64,000 bases of DNA from Pseudomonas protegens (GCF_013407925.2 NZ_CP060201.1:4387001-4451000); one strand, 5' to 3'; positions 28,491-37,426 are shown, counted from the stretch's first letter. Program-made: numbers and translations. Notes: a model not told the origin generated them from the letters alone.

Positions 28491-30725
28491 TCAGAGGCTG
28501 GCGCGGGGCACGCTGAAGCGGAACTCGCTGCCCTTGCCCGGCTCGCTGTGGGCCTCGATCTTGCCGCCGTGGGCCTGGATGATGCCCTGGGTGATGTACA
28601 GCCCCAGGCCGGTGCCGTTGGGGTTGCCTTCCTTCAGGGTCCAGTAGCGATCGAAGATGAACGGCAACTGGTCGGCGGGAATGCCTTCCCCGCTGTCGCG
28701 GACGCTGAAGACGATCTGCTCGCCGTCGGACATCGCCACCACCCCGACCTTGCCCTGCATGGGGGTGAACTTGATGGCGTTGCCCACCAGGTTCGACAGC
28801 ACCTGGAACAGGCGCTCGGGGTCGGCATGAATGGTCAGCTCCGGCTCGGCGTGAAAGCTGATGTCGATGGCCTTGTCCAGGGCCAGGGGCGCCAGCAGCG
28901 AATAGGCCTCCTCAAAGACCTGGCTGACCTCCAGCGGCTGGGGCGCGATGCTGTAGCGCCCGGCCTCGATCTTCGAGGTGTCGAGCAAGTCCTCCAGCAG
29001 GTTGTTCATGCGACTGGCGGCCTGTTGCATGGTGTCGATGGCCGAGGAAATGCGTCGCGAAGTGTGCGGGCCGTCGGAGCTGAAGGCCTTCTGCAGCATG
29101 CCGCAGAGCATGGAAATCACCGTCATCGGGTTGCGCAGGTCGTGGGACACCACCGCCACCAGCTCATCCCGGGCGCGCACCGCCTGTTGTTCCCGCAGGA
29201 CCTGGCGCGCCAGGTCGTGTTCCAGGGCCGAGCGGCGCAGGTCGTTGGCGGCGAAGCGGTCGCCGTGGCTCCACTTGCTGGAGATCCCGGCCATTTCCAC
29301 CTTCCAGATCTCGAACGAGGTGCGCGGCCGCAGGCGCAGGCCAGCGTCGGAGTTTTCCAGGTCCAGGGGCTTTTGCGGGTTGCCGCTCCAGTGGATGTTT
29401 TCCTTCACTTCCGGGCGAAACCACAGCACGCCGTTATCCACAGGCTTGGGCAGGCTCATGGCCAGGACGCCGCTGGCGACCTGTTGATAACTCGCCGCCG
29501 GCGGATACACGCTGGCCAGTTGATGGCTGGCGAACACCGCTTCCCCGGTGCCTTGCAGCCAGCGGTGCAGGGCGCGGATTTCGTCCCGGGGCGGGCACTG
29601 GCCGAAGCAGTGCAGCTGTTTGTCCTCGATGATCGCCACGCCGCCGGCTTGCGTCAGGTCCAGCAGCACCTGCGGCGCCTGGGTCAAACCGTCGAAAACG
29701 CTGCCGCAGGTGTCGCGCATGGCCTGGTCGAGGCTGGCCAGGGCCGCGACTTTCTCTTCCCGCTGGCGGCTCAGGTCCAGGGCTTCCATGGCGCTGATCT
29801 GCAACGACAGCACCTGGCCAATGGTCTGGCAGGCGATGCGCAGTTCGTGGGGCACCAGCAGCGGCTGGCGGTTGCCGCAGCTGATCAGGCCCCAGAGCTG
29901 ATCGTCCTTGAGCAGGGAAATGCTCATGGACGACAGCACGCCCATGTTCTTCATGTACTGGCAGTGAATCGGCGACACGCTGCGCAGGGTGGCGAAGCTC
30001 AGGTCCAGGGGCTGCTGGGTGTCCGGGCGCAGGGTCGGCAGCAGCGGCACCGGCTGGTAGTCGGCGTTGGGAATGATCCGCAGCCAGTTGCTGCGGTACA
30101 GCTCGCGGGCCTGCTGGGGAATGTCCGAGGCGGGGAAGAACAGGCCGTTGAACACCTCCATCTCGGGGCGAGTGGCTTCGGCGATCACCTGGCCGTGGCC
30201 TTCCTCCTCGAAGCGGTAGATCAGCACCCGGTCGTAGCCGGTCATGGCCTGGATCTCGCTGACGCTGATGGCGTACAGCTCGTGCAGGGTCCTGGCCGCT
30301 TGCAGGCGCCGCAGCAGGCGCCCGAGGTCGTCGTTCTGCCACGTGTGTGGCCGGGGCTGATCGGGCTGGATTTCCAGCTCCAGCATCAGCACCCCCTGGT
30401 GGCGATGCAGCAAGCCTTCGAAGCGTCGGCCGTTGAGCGACAGGTACAGCGCAGGGGCATCGGCCAGTTGCTGCAGTTGCAGCAACTCACGGATGCGTTG
30501 GCCGTCCGCGGGCCCCAGCAACTGCTCCAGGGGCTGGCCCACCAGCGATTCGGCGGGCTGGCCCAGCAGCGTCTCGACGTTGGCGCTGATCTGCTGGATG
30601 TGCAGTTGCGGTTCGCACAGGGTCAGCAACACGCCATGGGGCTGGATTGCCCCCGGCGAGCGGATCGGCTCGTTGGCGCAGTTGGCCAGCAACTGTTCGA
30701 AGGTTTGGGAATCTTGGGGGGTCAT
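28491..30725 (-). CDS. bphP: Bacteriophytochrome sensor histidine kinase
   Basis: A 744-residue red/far-red photoreceptor kinase. The biliverdin-linking cysteine is C16 in LANCANEPI, followed by the PAS motif PGAIQPHG. The GAF domain has FFPASDIP near residue 195 and the chromophore histidine region HCQYMKNMGV near 252. A PHY domain follows. The kinase has the H-box VVSHDLRNP near residue 525 and the ATP-binding motifs NLVGNAIKFTP, DSGEGIP and GTGLGLYI. The start at 30725 overlaps the heme oxygenase stop (ATGA). No response regulator is adjacent, so its output partner must be encoded elsewhere. Confidence 0.94.
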   Translation of the reverse strand: MTPQDSQTFEQLLANCANEPIRSPGAIQPHGVLLTLCEPQLHIQQISANVETLLGQPAESLVGQPLEQLLGPADGQRIRELLQLQQLADAPALYLSLNGRRFEGLLHRHQGVLMLELEIQPDQPRPHTWQNDDLGRLLRRLQAARTLHELYAISVSEIQAMTGYDRVLIYRFEEEGHGQVIAEATRPEMEVFNGLFFPASDIPQQARELYRSNWLRIIPNADYQPVPLLPTLRPDTQQPLDLSFATLRSVSPIHCQYMKNMGVLSSMSISLLKDDQLWGLISCGNRQPLLVPHELRIACQTIGQVLSLQISAMEALDLSRQREEKVAALASLDQAMRDTCGSVFDGLTQAPQVLLDLTQAGGVAIIEDKQLHCFGQCPPRDEIRALHRWLQGTGEAVFASHQLASVYPPAASYQQVASGVLAMSLPKPVDNGVLWFRPEVKENIHWSGNPQKPLDLENSDAGLRLRPRTSFEIWKVEMAGISSKWSHGDRFAANDLRRSALEHDLARQVLREQQAVRARDELVAVVSHDLRNPMTVISMLCGMLQKAFSSDGPHTSRRISSAIDTMQQAASRMNNLLEDLLDTSKIEAGRYSIAPQPLEVSQVFEEAYSLLAPLALDKAIDISFHAEPELTIHADPERLFQVLSNLVGNAIKFTPMQGKVGVVAMSDGEQIVFSVRDSGEGIPADQLPFIFDRYWTLKEGNPNGTGLGLYITQGIIQAHGGKIEAHSEPGKGSEFRFSVPRASL

Positions 30726-31336
30726 AGCAGCACCTCGCGGCGGTCGAGCCAGCGTTCGAAACAGGCAAATGTGGATTGCGCGGCGCTGACCGCGTCTCGG
30801 CGCGTGCTCGCGTCTTCGGGCATGCGCCCCAGGTAGTCGAGAAAGTCCTTCCAGCGCCGCCCGGTGGCAGCGCCATAGACATCGAGAAAGGCGCCGCCGT
30901 TGTTGGCGTCCAGATCCAGGCGTAGGGCCATTTCCCGGCGCAGGACCTGTCCGCCCAGGGTCGCGCCTTCCAGTACGTAGAGCACGCCCAGGCAGGCCCC
31001 GGTGCCAGTCAGGCACGGCAGCTGCTCACAGCGGGGCAGGGCCTGGATGCTGGCGGCATCCAGGCCCAGGGCACGCAGATCCCCGAACAGGGTCGGGGTC
31101 TTCAGGCGTTGGCTGGGGTCGTAGCCCGGCGGGATCAGGCCGCTGTCCTGCAGGGCCGCCTCCAGGGGCTGATAGAAACCGTAATAGGCCTGGATCAGGC
31201 GTCGATACCAGGGCGCATCAAGCTGCGCGCAGAAGAACGGCAGGCGTTTCTCCAGGGCTACGTGCAAGGTCGCGGTACCGGTGCGCAGGTCTTGAAGCAG
31301 GGTGGGCGTGGTGCTGGCTTGGTGCGGTGTCGGCAT
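30722..31336 (-). CDS. bphO: Bacterial heme oxygenase, phytochrome partner
   Basis: A 204-residue heme oxygenase that makes biliverdin, the chromophore of the co-transcribed phytochrome. The proximal-histidine region is TATLHVALEKRLPFF and the distal helix GVLYVLEGATLGGQVL contains the glycine-rich segment that lies over heme. Its stop overlaps the bphP start. The start is uncertain: in-frame ATGs at 31384, 31375 and 31336 all lack a good ribosome binding site; 31336 gives the most family-like length. Confidence 0.88.
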   Translation of the reverse strand: MPTPHQASTTPTLLQDLRTGTATLHVALEKRLPFFCAQLDAPWYRRLIQAYYGFYQPLEAALQDSGLIPPGYDPSQRLKTPTLFGDLRALGLDAASIQALPRCEQLPCLTGTGACLGVLYVLEGATLGGQVLRREMALRLDLDANNGGAFLDVYGAATGRRWKDFLDYLGRMPEDASTRRDAVSAAQSTFACFERWLDRREVLL

Positions 31337-31535
31337 GCAGGGATCATGGGTCGCAACAGGTAGTGGACGCGCCATGGGCGTCATCAAAGGCCGGGACCAG
31401 GCTGGCATCCCCGCGATAGAGCCATCGCACAGAAAAAATCGAAGCGTCACTTTACCCGTGCTTTTTCCCCGACGTAGGGTTTTTGGCACTCCGTCGGTCG
31501 GTCAGCAGCGGTTATTGGAGTGGCGTGTCAAAGCG

Positions 31536-31598
31536 TCTGACCCCGCCGACGCGGTGGAAATTCCCTTTTCCACCTTGCAGATTCAGGCCGGGGTCAGA
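31536..31598. repeat. Nested inverted repeat at the 3' end of the cupin gene
   Basis: An outer pair of 9-bp arms (TCTGACCCC at 31536-31544, GGGGTCAGA at 31590-31598) encloses an inner pair of 8-bp arms (GGTGGAAA at 31553-31560, TTTCCACC at 31567-31574). The cupin stop codon is inside the right outer arm. It may be a terminator or a small mobile palindromic element. Confidence 0.5.
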
Positions 31599-31980
31599 TC
31601 CAGACGTCGTTCTGTGCCGTGCGTTCGCCGCCCTGGTCGCCGGTGTTGAGCACGCCCTTGGGCTCGATCAGCAGCAGCTTGACCTCCTGCTCGGCCCAGG
31701 GCTTGTGCTCGACGCCCTTGGGCACCACGAACATCTCGCCGCTGCCGATGGACACCCGGCCGTCGCGAAAGTCGATGTACAGCTGGCCGTCGAGGACGAT
31801 GAAGGTTTCGTCGGTGTCGGCGTGGCTGTGCCAGACGAATTCCCCTTGCAGCTTGGAGATCTTGAACTGGTAGTCATTCATCTCGGCGATCACTTTGGGG
31901 GTCCAGTGTTCGCTGAACAGGCCGAGCTTGTGCTTGAAGTTGATGCTCTGGTAGGCGGTTTGCGCGGTTGGGTTGGGCAT
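31594..31980 (-). CDS. Small cupin-domain protein
   Basis: A 128-residue single-domain cupin. The first metal motif is visible as [22 protein letters not shown], with the paired histidines and glutamate; the second motif is [11 protein letters not shown]. Such proteins are metal-binding isomerases, dioxygenases or sensors, and no specific activity can be assigned. The ATG at 31980 is chosen over an in-frame GTG twelve bases upstream. The stop lies inside a nested inverted repeat. Confidence 0.8.
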   Translation of the reverse strand: MPNPTAQTAYQSINFKHKLGLFSEHWTPKVIAEMNDYQFKISKLQGEFVWHSHADTDETFIVLDGQLYIDFRDGRVSIGSGEMFVVPKGVEHKPWAEQEVKLLLIEPKGVLNTGDQGGERTAQNDVWI

Positions 31981-32060
31981 GTTGCGGTCCACATCAGTGA
32001 TGAATGAGCACTGAGGGTAACCAGCCGGCGGCGGTGGTTTCTTGAACGATCGTGTGTGGC

Positions 32061-32870
32061 TCAGCGGCCGAGCATCTTCAGCCAGCGCGCCGGAGGCAGG
32101 CCGTAAGCCTGGCGGAACTGCCGGGTCATGTGGCTCTGGTCGGAAAACCCGGCGATCAGCGCCGCCTGGGTCAGGGACTGGCCCTGGACCAGCAGGGCGC
32201 GGACCAGGTCCAGGCGGCGCATGCTCAGGTAGCGATAGGGGCTGGTGCCGAACAGCAGGCGAAAGTCCCGGGACAGGCTCCAGCGGTCGCGCCCGCTGTG
32301 GGCCTCCAGTTCGTCCAGGGTCAGGGTCCGGTCCAGGGCACTGTGGATGTAGTCCCGGGCCCGTTGCGCGGCGGCATAGTCCAGGCGCTGGCGCGACCGG
32401 GTGATGCCGGACACGCTGTTCAGGGCGTGGGCCAGGTCGAACAGGGCGTCTTCCTGTTCCAGCGGATCCAGGGGGCTGTCGAGCCCGCGCAGCAAGGCGT
32501 CGGTGGCGGCGGACAGCCGCGGATCGTTGGACAGGCCACCGGCAATGAAGGGCAGGGGCTGGCCGCCGAGGATCCGCTGGATCAGCGCGGGTTCGACATA
32601 CAGCATGCGGTAGTGGAAACCGTCGTGGGTGCCGGCCTCGCCATCGTGGGCTTCGTCGGGGTGCAGGACCATGGTTGCCCCCGGCAGGCTGTGGCGCCAG
32701 CCGCCGCGGTACTGGAAGCTCTGCACCCCGCGCAGGGTGCGGCCGATGGCGTAGGTGTCGTGGCGGTGCATGTCATAGCCATGGCCGGCGAAATACGCCT
32801 CGATGCGCTCCAGGCCCCGGGTGGCCGGCGCGCGGTGAACCCAGTCGGTGACAGCGGTGGGCTTGGCCAT
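32061..32870 (-). CDS. AraC-family transcriptional regulator with cupin-like sensor domain
   Basis: A 269-residue AraC regulator. The N-terminal AraC-ligand (cupin-like) domain includes [21 protein letters not shown] and [12 protein letters not shown]; the two helix-turn-helix units are at the C-terminus ([20 protein letters not shown] and [20 protein letters not shown]). AGGAA precedes the ATG at 32870. It stands divergent from a GNAT gene. The ligand is unknown. Confidence 0.87.
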   Translation of the reverse strand: MAKPTAVTDWVHRAPATRGLERIEAYFAGHGYDMHRHDTYAIGRTLRGVQSFQYRGGWRHSLPGATMVLHPDEAHDGEAGTHDGFHYRMLYVEPALIQRILGGQPLPFIAGGLSNDPRLSAATDALLRGLDSPLDPLEQEDALFDLAHALNSVSGITRSRQRLDYAAAQRARDYIHSALDRTLTLDELEAHSGRDRWSLSRDFRLLFGTSPYRYLSMRRLDLVRALLVQGQSLTQAALIAGFSDQSHMTRQFRQAYGLPPARWLKMLGR

Positions 32871-33064
32871 GGGGCATTCCTGGTGGATTTTGCGAGAGCC
32901 GCACATTAACCCAGGGGCTTGGCGCTTGTCTGCAAGGCTGGGGCCGCTGGCACAAGCCTCTGTGCGGCAACTGCCTCTTGCTATTGCCACGCGGGCGGGT
33001 GACTAATCTGCAGGCACGATTACCCCTCACAAGGACGTTATGTCCCCGTATCTGGAGACTGCAC

Positions 33065-33544
33065 ATGGCTGTTGCCTTTCGCCCGGCAGAAGACGCCGAC
33101 ATCCCGCGTATCTGCACTTTTGCGCGTAATCCCGAAGAGCTGTTTTTCTTCTTTCCCGCCGCCACCTGGCCGCTGACCCACGACCAGTTGCGCGACTCCA
33201 TCGCCCAGCGCAGCGACTCGACGGTGATCGAGTTGGATGGGCAGGTGGTGGGTTTTGCCAATTTTTATCGTTGGGAAAAGGACGGCACCTGCACCATCGG
33301 CAACGTGATCGTCGACCCCGAAGCGCGCGGCCTGGGCCTGGGTGCGCAGTTGATCGGGCAGATGATCGAGATCGCCCGCAGCCAGCACCAGGCCAGCGAG
33401 GTGACCCTGTCCTGCTTCAACAGCAATGTGGCGGGTTTGCTGCTTTATCCGAAGCTGGGGTTTGTGCCTTTTGCCATTGAAGAGCGCAAGAACAAGCAGC
33501 AGGAAAGGTTGGCGCTGATCCATCTGCGCTACAGCCCGAGCTGA
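33065..33544 (+). CDS. GNAT N-acetyltransferase
   Basis: A 159-residue GNAT enzyme. The acetyl-CoA binding motif is VDPEARGLGLGAQLIGQMIE, preceded by the strand IGNVIV, and the C-terminal part contains SCFNSNVAGLLLYPKLGF. The start at 33065 follows GGAG. The overall form is that of small stand-alone acetyltransferases; the acceptor is unknown. Confidence 0.85.
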   Translation: MAVAFRPAEDADIPRICTFARNPEELFFFFPAATWPLTHDQLRDSIAQRSDSTVIELDGQVVGFANFYRWEKDGTCTIGNVIVDPEARGLGLGAQLIGQMIEIARSQHQASEVTLSCFNSNVAGLLLYPKLGFVPFAIEERKNKQQERLALIHLRYSPS

Positions 33545-33644
33545 AGCCTGCGGCCGCTGCGGGATTGATGAGCGCAGATCATTCATGAACCGGTCTTGAT
33601 CATCACCCGCCATTGCGGACCAGCATCGACCAGGGGCGTCGCGG

Positions 33645-33957
33645 ATGAGCAGGGCAACACCCGCATCGGGGTTTTTCTGCGGCCCCCTGCAGGACAAGGC
33701 GCTGCAGTTGGCCAACTCCGGCCGTGAGCTGCAGGGCCACCAGGAGGCGATGCTCGGTCACCAGCAGGGCTGGGTGCAGATCACCGATCCTGAGGTATTG
33801 GCCGCCAGTGGCAAGATCCGTCACCCGATCCTGCGCCCTGGGACGGCGAACAGCGCGCCGCTTGCCGGCACGGTGTTCCGTATCTCTCCCGAGGAACTGG
33901 CGGCTGCGCGTGACCCTGGCCTCGGGGATCCAGGCCTGGGTCGACGTCAGCGCCTGA
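33645..33957 (+). pseudogene. Decayed gamma-glutamylcyclotransferase-family gene
   Basis: One frame reads FFCGPLQDKALQLANSGREL, then GWVQITDPEVLAASGKIRHP and GTVFRISPEELAAA, which matches the small AIG2/gamma-glutamylcyclotransferase family. The family's YGTLQ active-site motif is altered (CGPLQ). After EELAAA the expected DAYEV..Y segment is missing and the reading frame changes: the family C-terminus VTLASGIQAWVDVSA continues in another frame to the stop at 33957. This is best explained by an internal deletion that is not a multiple of three. Start position approximate. Confidence 0.65.
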
Positions 33958-33966
33958 GTTCCGGGG

Positions 33967-34548
33967 TCACTCCGGCGGCAGCATCACCCCGATGCAAGCC
34001 AGCACCAGCACCACGGCCCCAAGGGCGCAGAGCACATAGTTGAGCGGGGTGAAACGGGCGTTGCTGCGGCCTTCGGGGTCGCCGGCGGCGGCATTCAGGC
34101 CGCGCTGGCCCAGCCAGGTGACCCACGCCAGCACCGGCAGCAGCGCCAGGCTGGCGATGTCGATGAACGGGTAGCCCATGTGCTGGCGGGCCAGGCCATC
34201 CAGCACGGCATTGAGGATCACCCCACCGACAAACAGGGTGGCCAGTTCGTCGTGCCGCCAGTCCTGGCTGCGGCCGTCGCGCTTGAGTATCGCGTCGGCT
34301 TCGCGGTACAGCGCATGGATGAAGAAAATCGAGAGAAAGGCACGGACCAGCGGCCACAATTCCTGGCCGCTGGCGTGCCTGAACTGATGCCAGTTCCTGT
34401 AGGCCCAATACAGCTGGTAGACACCGAAGGTGAGGATGTACAGGGTCAGGAACTTGGCCTTGGACACCACATAGAAAGGTTGCGCTGCTGCTTGCGCCGA
34501 AGGGGCGGCCAGATCCGCCTGGGGCGGGGCATAGAGATTGTCAGACAC
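33967..34548 (-). CDS. Integral membrane protein of unknown function
   Basis: A 193-residue protein with a proline/alanine-rich soluble N-terminus (MSDNLYAPPQADLAAPS) and about four hydrophobic segments, the first being FLTLYILTFGVYQLYWAYRNW, a pattern seen in DUF4234-like membrane proteins. GTG at 34548 is preferred because AAGGAG is five bases upstream; the GTG at 34554 would be too close to that site. No function can be assigned. Confidence 0.75.
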   Translation of the reverse strand: MSDNLYAPPQADLAAPSAQAAAQPFYVVSKAKFLTLYILTFGVYQLYWAYRNWHQFRHASGQELWPLVRAFLSIFFIHALYREADAILKRDGRSQDWRHDELATLFVGGVILNAVLDGLARQHMGYPFIDIASLALLPVLAWVTWLGQRGLNAAAGDPEGRSNARFTPLNYVLCALGAVVLVLACIGVMLPPE

Positions 34549-34614
34549 GGGCACTCCTTGGGTTGGGTCTGAGGGGAAGGGGGCAAGCCTACCGCAGTCG
34601 GGCGGCGCTGTTGA

Positions 34615-35340
34615 TCATGAAGCGGCTGTCCGGCCGATCCAGGAGTACTGGAAGGCCTTGGCTTCACCCCGATGCAAGCGTCGGCGATAGCTGGCCAGGG
34701 TCGGGGTCGAGCAGTAGGTGCACTGCTCGCTGATTTCGATCTGCTCATCCTGGATGCCGGCGGCATGCAGCAGGTACACGGCGTAGCGACTCAGGTCGAA
34801 CCACAGGGAGTCGGCCTGGGTCGGCTGTGGCGGGGGAATTTGCGGGGGCAGCAGCGGGGCCGGCTGTTGGCGACTCCAGGGGGCTTGCGCAGATGGCCAC
34901 AGCGGATCATGAGCGGCGGATAGGGTGTCGACGAAATCGGCGCTGACTTCATAGCAGCAAGGCTTGATCGACGGGCCGATGGCCACGCGCAGTTGAGGCA
35001 CGCCGACGCCGCGGGCGGCAAAGTGCTCCAGCACATGGGCGATGATCCCGTTGCGCAGGCCTTTCCAGCCACCGTGCACCGCTGCCACCCAGGCGCCATC
35101 GTGGCTGCTGATCAGCAGCGGCAGGCAATCGGCGGTGACCACCGCGATGGGCCGGCTGGAATGGGTCAGGACCGCGTCGCCACGAATGATCCCGCTGGGC
35201 AGGGTGGTACTGGCTTCCACCACTTCGCCGCTGTGGACCTGGGAGCAGAAGAACAGATTGGCCGGCGTGGCAGCGCCTACGATGGAAAACTCATGACGGA
35301 TGCCGGTTATCTGCTGCAACACACCTGCCTGGAAACTCAT
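34615..35340 (-). CDS. PgeF/YfiH-like multicopper-fold purine/laccase-domain protein
   Basis: A 241-residue member of the YfiH/PgeF (DUF152) family; members have been reported to act as purine nucleoside or peptidoglycan-editing enzymes. The metal-ligand motifs are SQVHSGEVVE, VVTADCLPLLI, AAVHGGWKG and the C-terminal CTYCSTPTLASYRRR. It carries an unusual Pro/Gln-rich insertion near residues 165-185. Its sequence suggests a paralogue of, rather than the housekeeping, PgeF. The start at 35340 gives MSFQAGVLQQ directly before the fold. Confidence 0.8.
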   Translation of the reverse strand: MSFQAGVLQQITGIRHEFSIVGAATPANLFFCSQVHSGEVVEASTTLPSGIIRGDAVLTHSSRPIAVVTADCLPLLISSHDGAWVAAVHGGWKGLRNGIIAHVLEHFAARGVGVPQLRVAIGPSIKPCCYEVSADFVDTLSAAHDPLWPSAQAPWSRQQPAPLLPPQIPPPQPTQADSLWFDLSRYAVYLLHAAGIQDEQIEISEQCTYCSTPTLASYRRRLHRGEAKAFQYSWIGRTAAS

Positions 35341-35473
35341 CGCGCCTTCGCTCGGTTGCCTGGGAATGGCTGCAGAGCATAACGGCATCCGCGGTACTTT
35401 TGCTGACAACGGCCGGCCCGGACAGGGTCCCAGACCAGCGGTCGTTCCATGGCCGGCCTCTGCGCCGGGCGTT

Positions 35474-36286
35474 TCAGGCGCTCAACGGGATATACAGCTC
35501 CACCACGCTGTGGGGATTCAGCGGGCCGAGAAAGCGTTCGCCGCTGTACTCGAACTCCAGGGCTTCGATGGGCCGCAGCCCGGCGGCGGGCAGCCATTCG
35601 CTGTAGGCGGCGCGGAAGGTTTCCGGCAGGGTTTGTACCGTGCCGTGATGCTCGACCCGGGCGTAGTGGCGGCCGGGGATTTCCAGCTCCACCATGCCCG
35701 GCACCAAGGGCGCGTCGGCGGCCACCGGCAGGCCGGCGATGTAGCGCCAATGGCCGTCGTCCAGAGGTTGGCAGATACCGTAAGTGCCAACGGGGTCGGC
35801 CAGTCGCTGGATCTCCTGTTCACGGGGTTCGAAGCGCTGCCAGAGTTCGGCGATGGAGCCTGGATCCCCCTGCTGCCAGGCCATGCCGATGATCCGTAGC
35901 GGCGCCAGGAGCACTTTTTCCGGCGTTTGCGGTGCCGGAATCTGGCGTTGCGGTTGCGCCAGATAGCGTTGCAGGTGGTCGAGCACTTTCTGGCTGCGGG
36001 CAATCTCGCTTTCCAGCTGTCGGGCGTGGTCCTGCAGTGATTGCTGCATGTGCAGCACGCTGTCCAGGCCGCCCTGGTCCGCCAGCGTGCGGATGTCTTC
36101 CAGGGACATGCCCAGTTGCCGCAGCCAGACGATGCGCCCCAGGGTCACGATCTGTTCCGGGCTGTAGTAGCGGTAGCCGTTGTCGCGGCCGGTGAGGGCC
36201 GGGGTGAACAGGCCGATGCTGTCGTAGTGGCGCAGGGTCTTGGTGGTGAGGCTGTGGCAGCGAGCCATTTGGCCGATGGTGAGCAT
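35474..36286 (-). CDS. MerR-family regulator with GyrI-like effector domain
   Basis: A 270-residue BmrR-like regulator: an N-terminal MerR winged helix (MLTIGQMARCHSLTTKTLRHYDSIGLF, then YRYYSPEQIVTLGRIVWLRQLG), a dimerisation coiled coil (residues about 80-120), and a C-terminal GyrI-like small-molecule binding domain ending EFEYSGERFLGPLNPHSVVELYIPL. An AAGGA site precedes the ATG at 36286. It probably responds to hydrophobic or cationic compounds; the target is not obvious. Confidence 0.87.
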   Translation of the reverse strand: MLTIGQMARCHSLTTKTLRHYDSIGLFTPALTGRDNGYRYYSPEQIVTLGRIVWLRQLGMSLEDIRTLADQGGLDSVLHMQQSLQDHARQLESEIARSQKVLDHLQRYLAQPQRQIPAPQTPEKVLLAPLRIIGMAWQQGDPGSIAELWQRFEPREQEIQRLADPVGTYGICQPLDDGHWRYIAGLPVAADAPLVPGMVELEIPGRHYARVEHHGTVQTLPETFRAAYSEWLPAAGLRPIEALEFEYSGERFLGPLNPHSVVELYIPLSA

Positions 36287-36364
36287 GGAACGTCCTTGGT
36301 GTGGTTGGGCTGCCAGGCAGGTTGAGCCTTTACCCAAGGGCAAGCTCAAGCCCGGCAGCGTGGC

Positions 36365-36736
36365 TCAGGACGATTTGCTCGGCTTGATCAGGCTTTCGGC
36401 CGGGATGCCGAACAGCTGGTGCAGTTTCCAGATCATCGGCAGGGTCAGCGCGCGCTTGCCGTTGAGCACCTCGTAGACGCGATTGGTGCGGCCGATGGCC
36501 GGCGCCAGGTCGGCGGCGGACAAGCCGGATTGCTCCATGCGGAACTTGATCGCCTCGATCGGGTTGGGCAGGTCCAGGGGAAACTGCCTGGCTTCGTATG
36601 CCTCGATCAGGGTGATCATCACATCGAAGTAATCGCCTTCAGGCGTCCCGGGCTGCGGCTCATTGTCGAACAGGGGCGAGACGCTATTGAGCGCGGCACG
36701 GTAGTCCTGGTCGGTGTGGATGGGGCGGATGTTCAT
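36365..36736 (-). CDS. higA: HigA-type antitoxin
   Basis: A 123-residue HTH antitoxin. The Cro/C1-type helix-turn-helix lies in the C-terminal half: AIKFRMEQSGLSAADLAPAIGRTNRVYEVLNGKRALTLPMIWKLH. The N-terminal extension begins MNIRPIHTDQDYRAAL, typical of antitoxins paired with the HigB_toxin family. It starts five bases after higB, giving the toxin-first order usual for higBA. It should neutralise HigB and repress the shared promoter. Confidence 0.9.
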   Translation of the reverse strand: MNIRPIHTDQDYRAALNSVSPLFDNEPQPGTPEGDYFDVMITLIEAYEARQFPLDLPNPIEAIKFRMEQSGLSAADLAPAIGRTNRVYEVLNGKRALTLPMIWKLHQLFGIPAESLIKPSKSS

Positions 36737-36741
36737 GTGGG

Positions 36742-37044
36742 TTACTCCCTGTCTACGCGGTCGGCATCAATGGCGTCGTACTGCTGGTGGGTACCTACGA
36801 ACTTGATGTAGAGCGCGCCGAAACGATAGGCCACGGCAACGACCAGTCGATACTCGTTGCCCTTGATGTTGAAGACCACCCTGCGGCTTTTGAGAACGCT
36901 TGCGCTGCGGTACTGGTCCTTGATCTGCGCGGGGTTGGTCCACTCGGCTTTCCTTGCTTCATCGATCCAGGCCAGCAAGGGCTGCTCTGCATCCGGGTAC
37001 TGCTCCCAGAAGGCCTTCAACTGACTGACTGCAATAATTCTCAT
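36742..37044 (-). CDS. higB: HigB-type mRNA interferase toxin
   Basis: A 100-residue toxin of the HigB/RelE superfamily, expected to cleave mRNA on the ribosome. Family features include LKAFWEQYPDAEQPLLAW, the basic stretch SVLKSRRVVFNIKGNEYRLVVAV and the C-terminal GALYIKFVGTHQQYD. AGGA is seven bases before the start. It leads the higBA operon and follows a promoter with an embedded palindrome. Confidence 0.9.
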   Translation of the reverse strand: MRIIAVSQLKAFWEQYPDAEQPLLAWIDEARKAEWTNPAQIKDQYRSASVLKSRRVVFNIKGNEYRLVVAVAYRFGALYIKFVGTHQQYDAIDADRVDRE

Positions 37045-37050
37045 GGCGCG

Positions 37051-37079
37051 ATCCTAGTCCCGTCCTGGGACTTAAACAA
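37051..37079 (-). promoter_or_regulatory. higBA promoter with operator palindrome in the spacer
   Basis: On the minus strand TTGTTT (37074-37079) and TAGGAT (37051-37056) are separated by 17 bp. The spacer is filled by the palindrome AGTCCC-N5-GGGACT (37056-37072). This is a good sigma-70 promoter with a probable HigA operator placed to block RNA polymerase. The -10 begins seven bases upstream of higB. Confidence 0.65.
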
Positions 37080-37159
37080 GTCACTGAGTGCGTCAGGCGA
37101 CGTACGGGCAGATCGCTGGATCTGCCCGCGCAGGCGACGTCGGCTCAGGGACGATCAGG

Positions 37160-37426
37160 TCATGCAGAGAGCGTGGCGTGCACGTCGTCCATCAGTGCCT
37201 TGCCCATCTCTGCCAGGTAGTGTGCCGCCCAAGCATAGCGGTCGCACCGCGGCTCCATGGCCGCCTCCAGGGTGAATTGCTTTGCCAGATGCAACAGTGC
37301 CGAGGCGTGTTCGAGGGCGTCGCTGATCGGCACGTCGGCATTCACGCGAAACAGCGGATGCGGGTGCTCGCCGCACTGGGAAAAGCGGATTTCACCGAGG
37401 GTGGTCAGGGGCGATTGAGTGGTCAT
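37160..37426 (-). CDS. DUF3077 protein (chromosomal copy)
   Basis: An 88-residue DUF3077 protein with the family core LFRVNADVPISDALEHASALLHLAKQFTLEA and the C-terminal AWAAHYLAEMGKALMDDV. Cytoplasmic, function unknown. A strong GGAGG site precedes the ATG at 37426, and the ATG overlaps the stop of a 21-codon leader ORF (ATGA), implying coupled translation. It is related to the DUF3077 gene of the mobile element at 58533-58823, and both follow the same kind of structured leader. Confidence 0.82.
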   Translation of the reverse strand: MTTQSPLTTLGEIRFSQCGEHPHPLFRVNADVPISDALEHASALLHLAKQFTLEAAMEPRCDRYAWAAHYLAEMGKALMDDVHATLSA

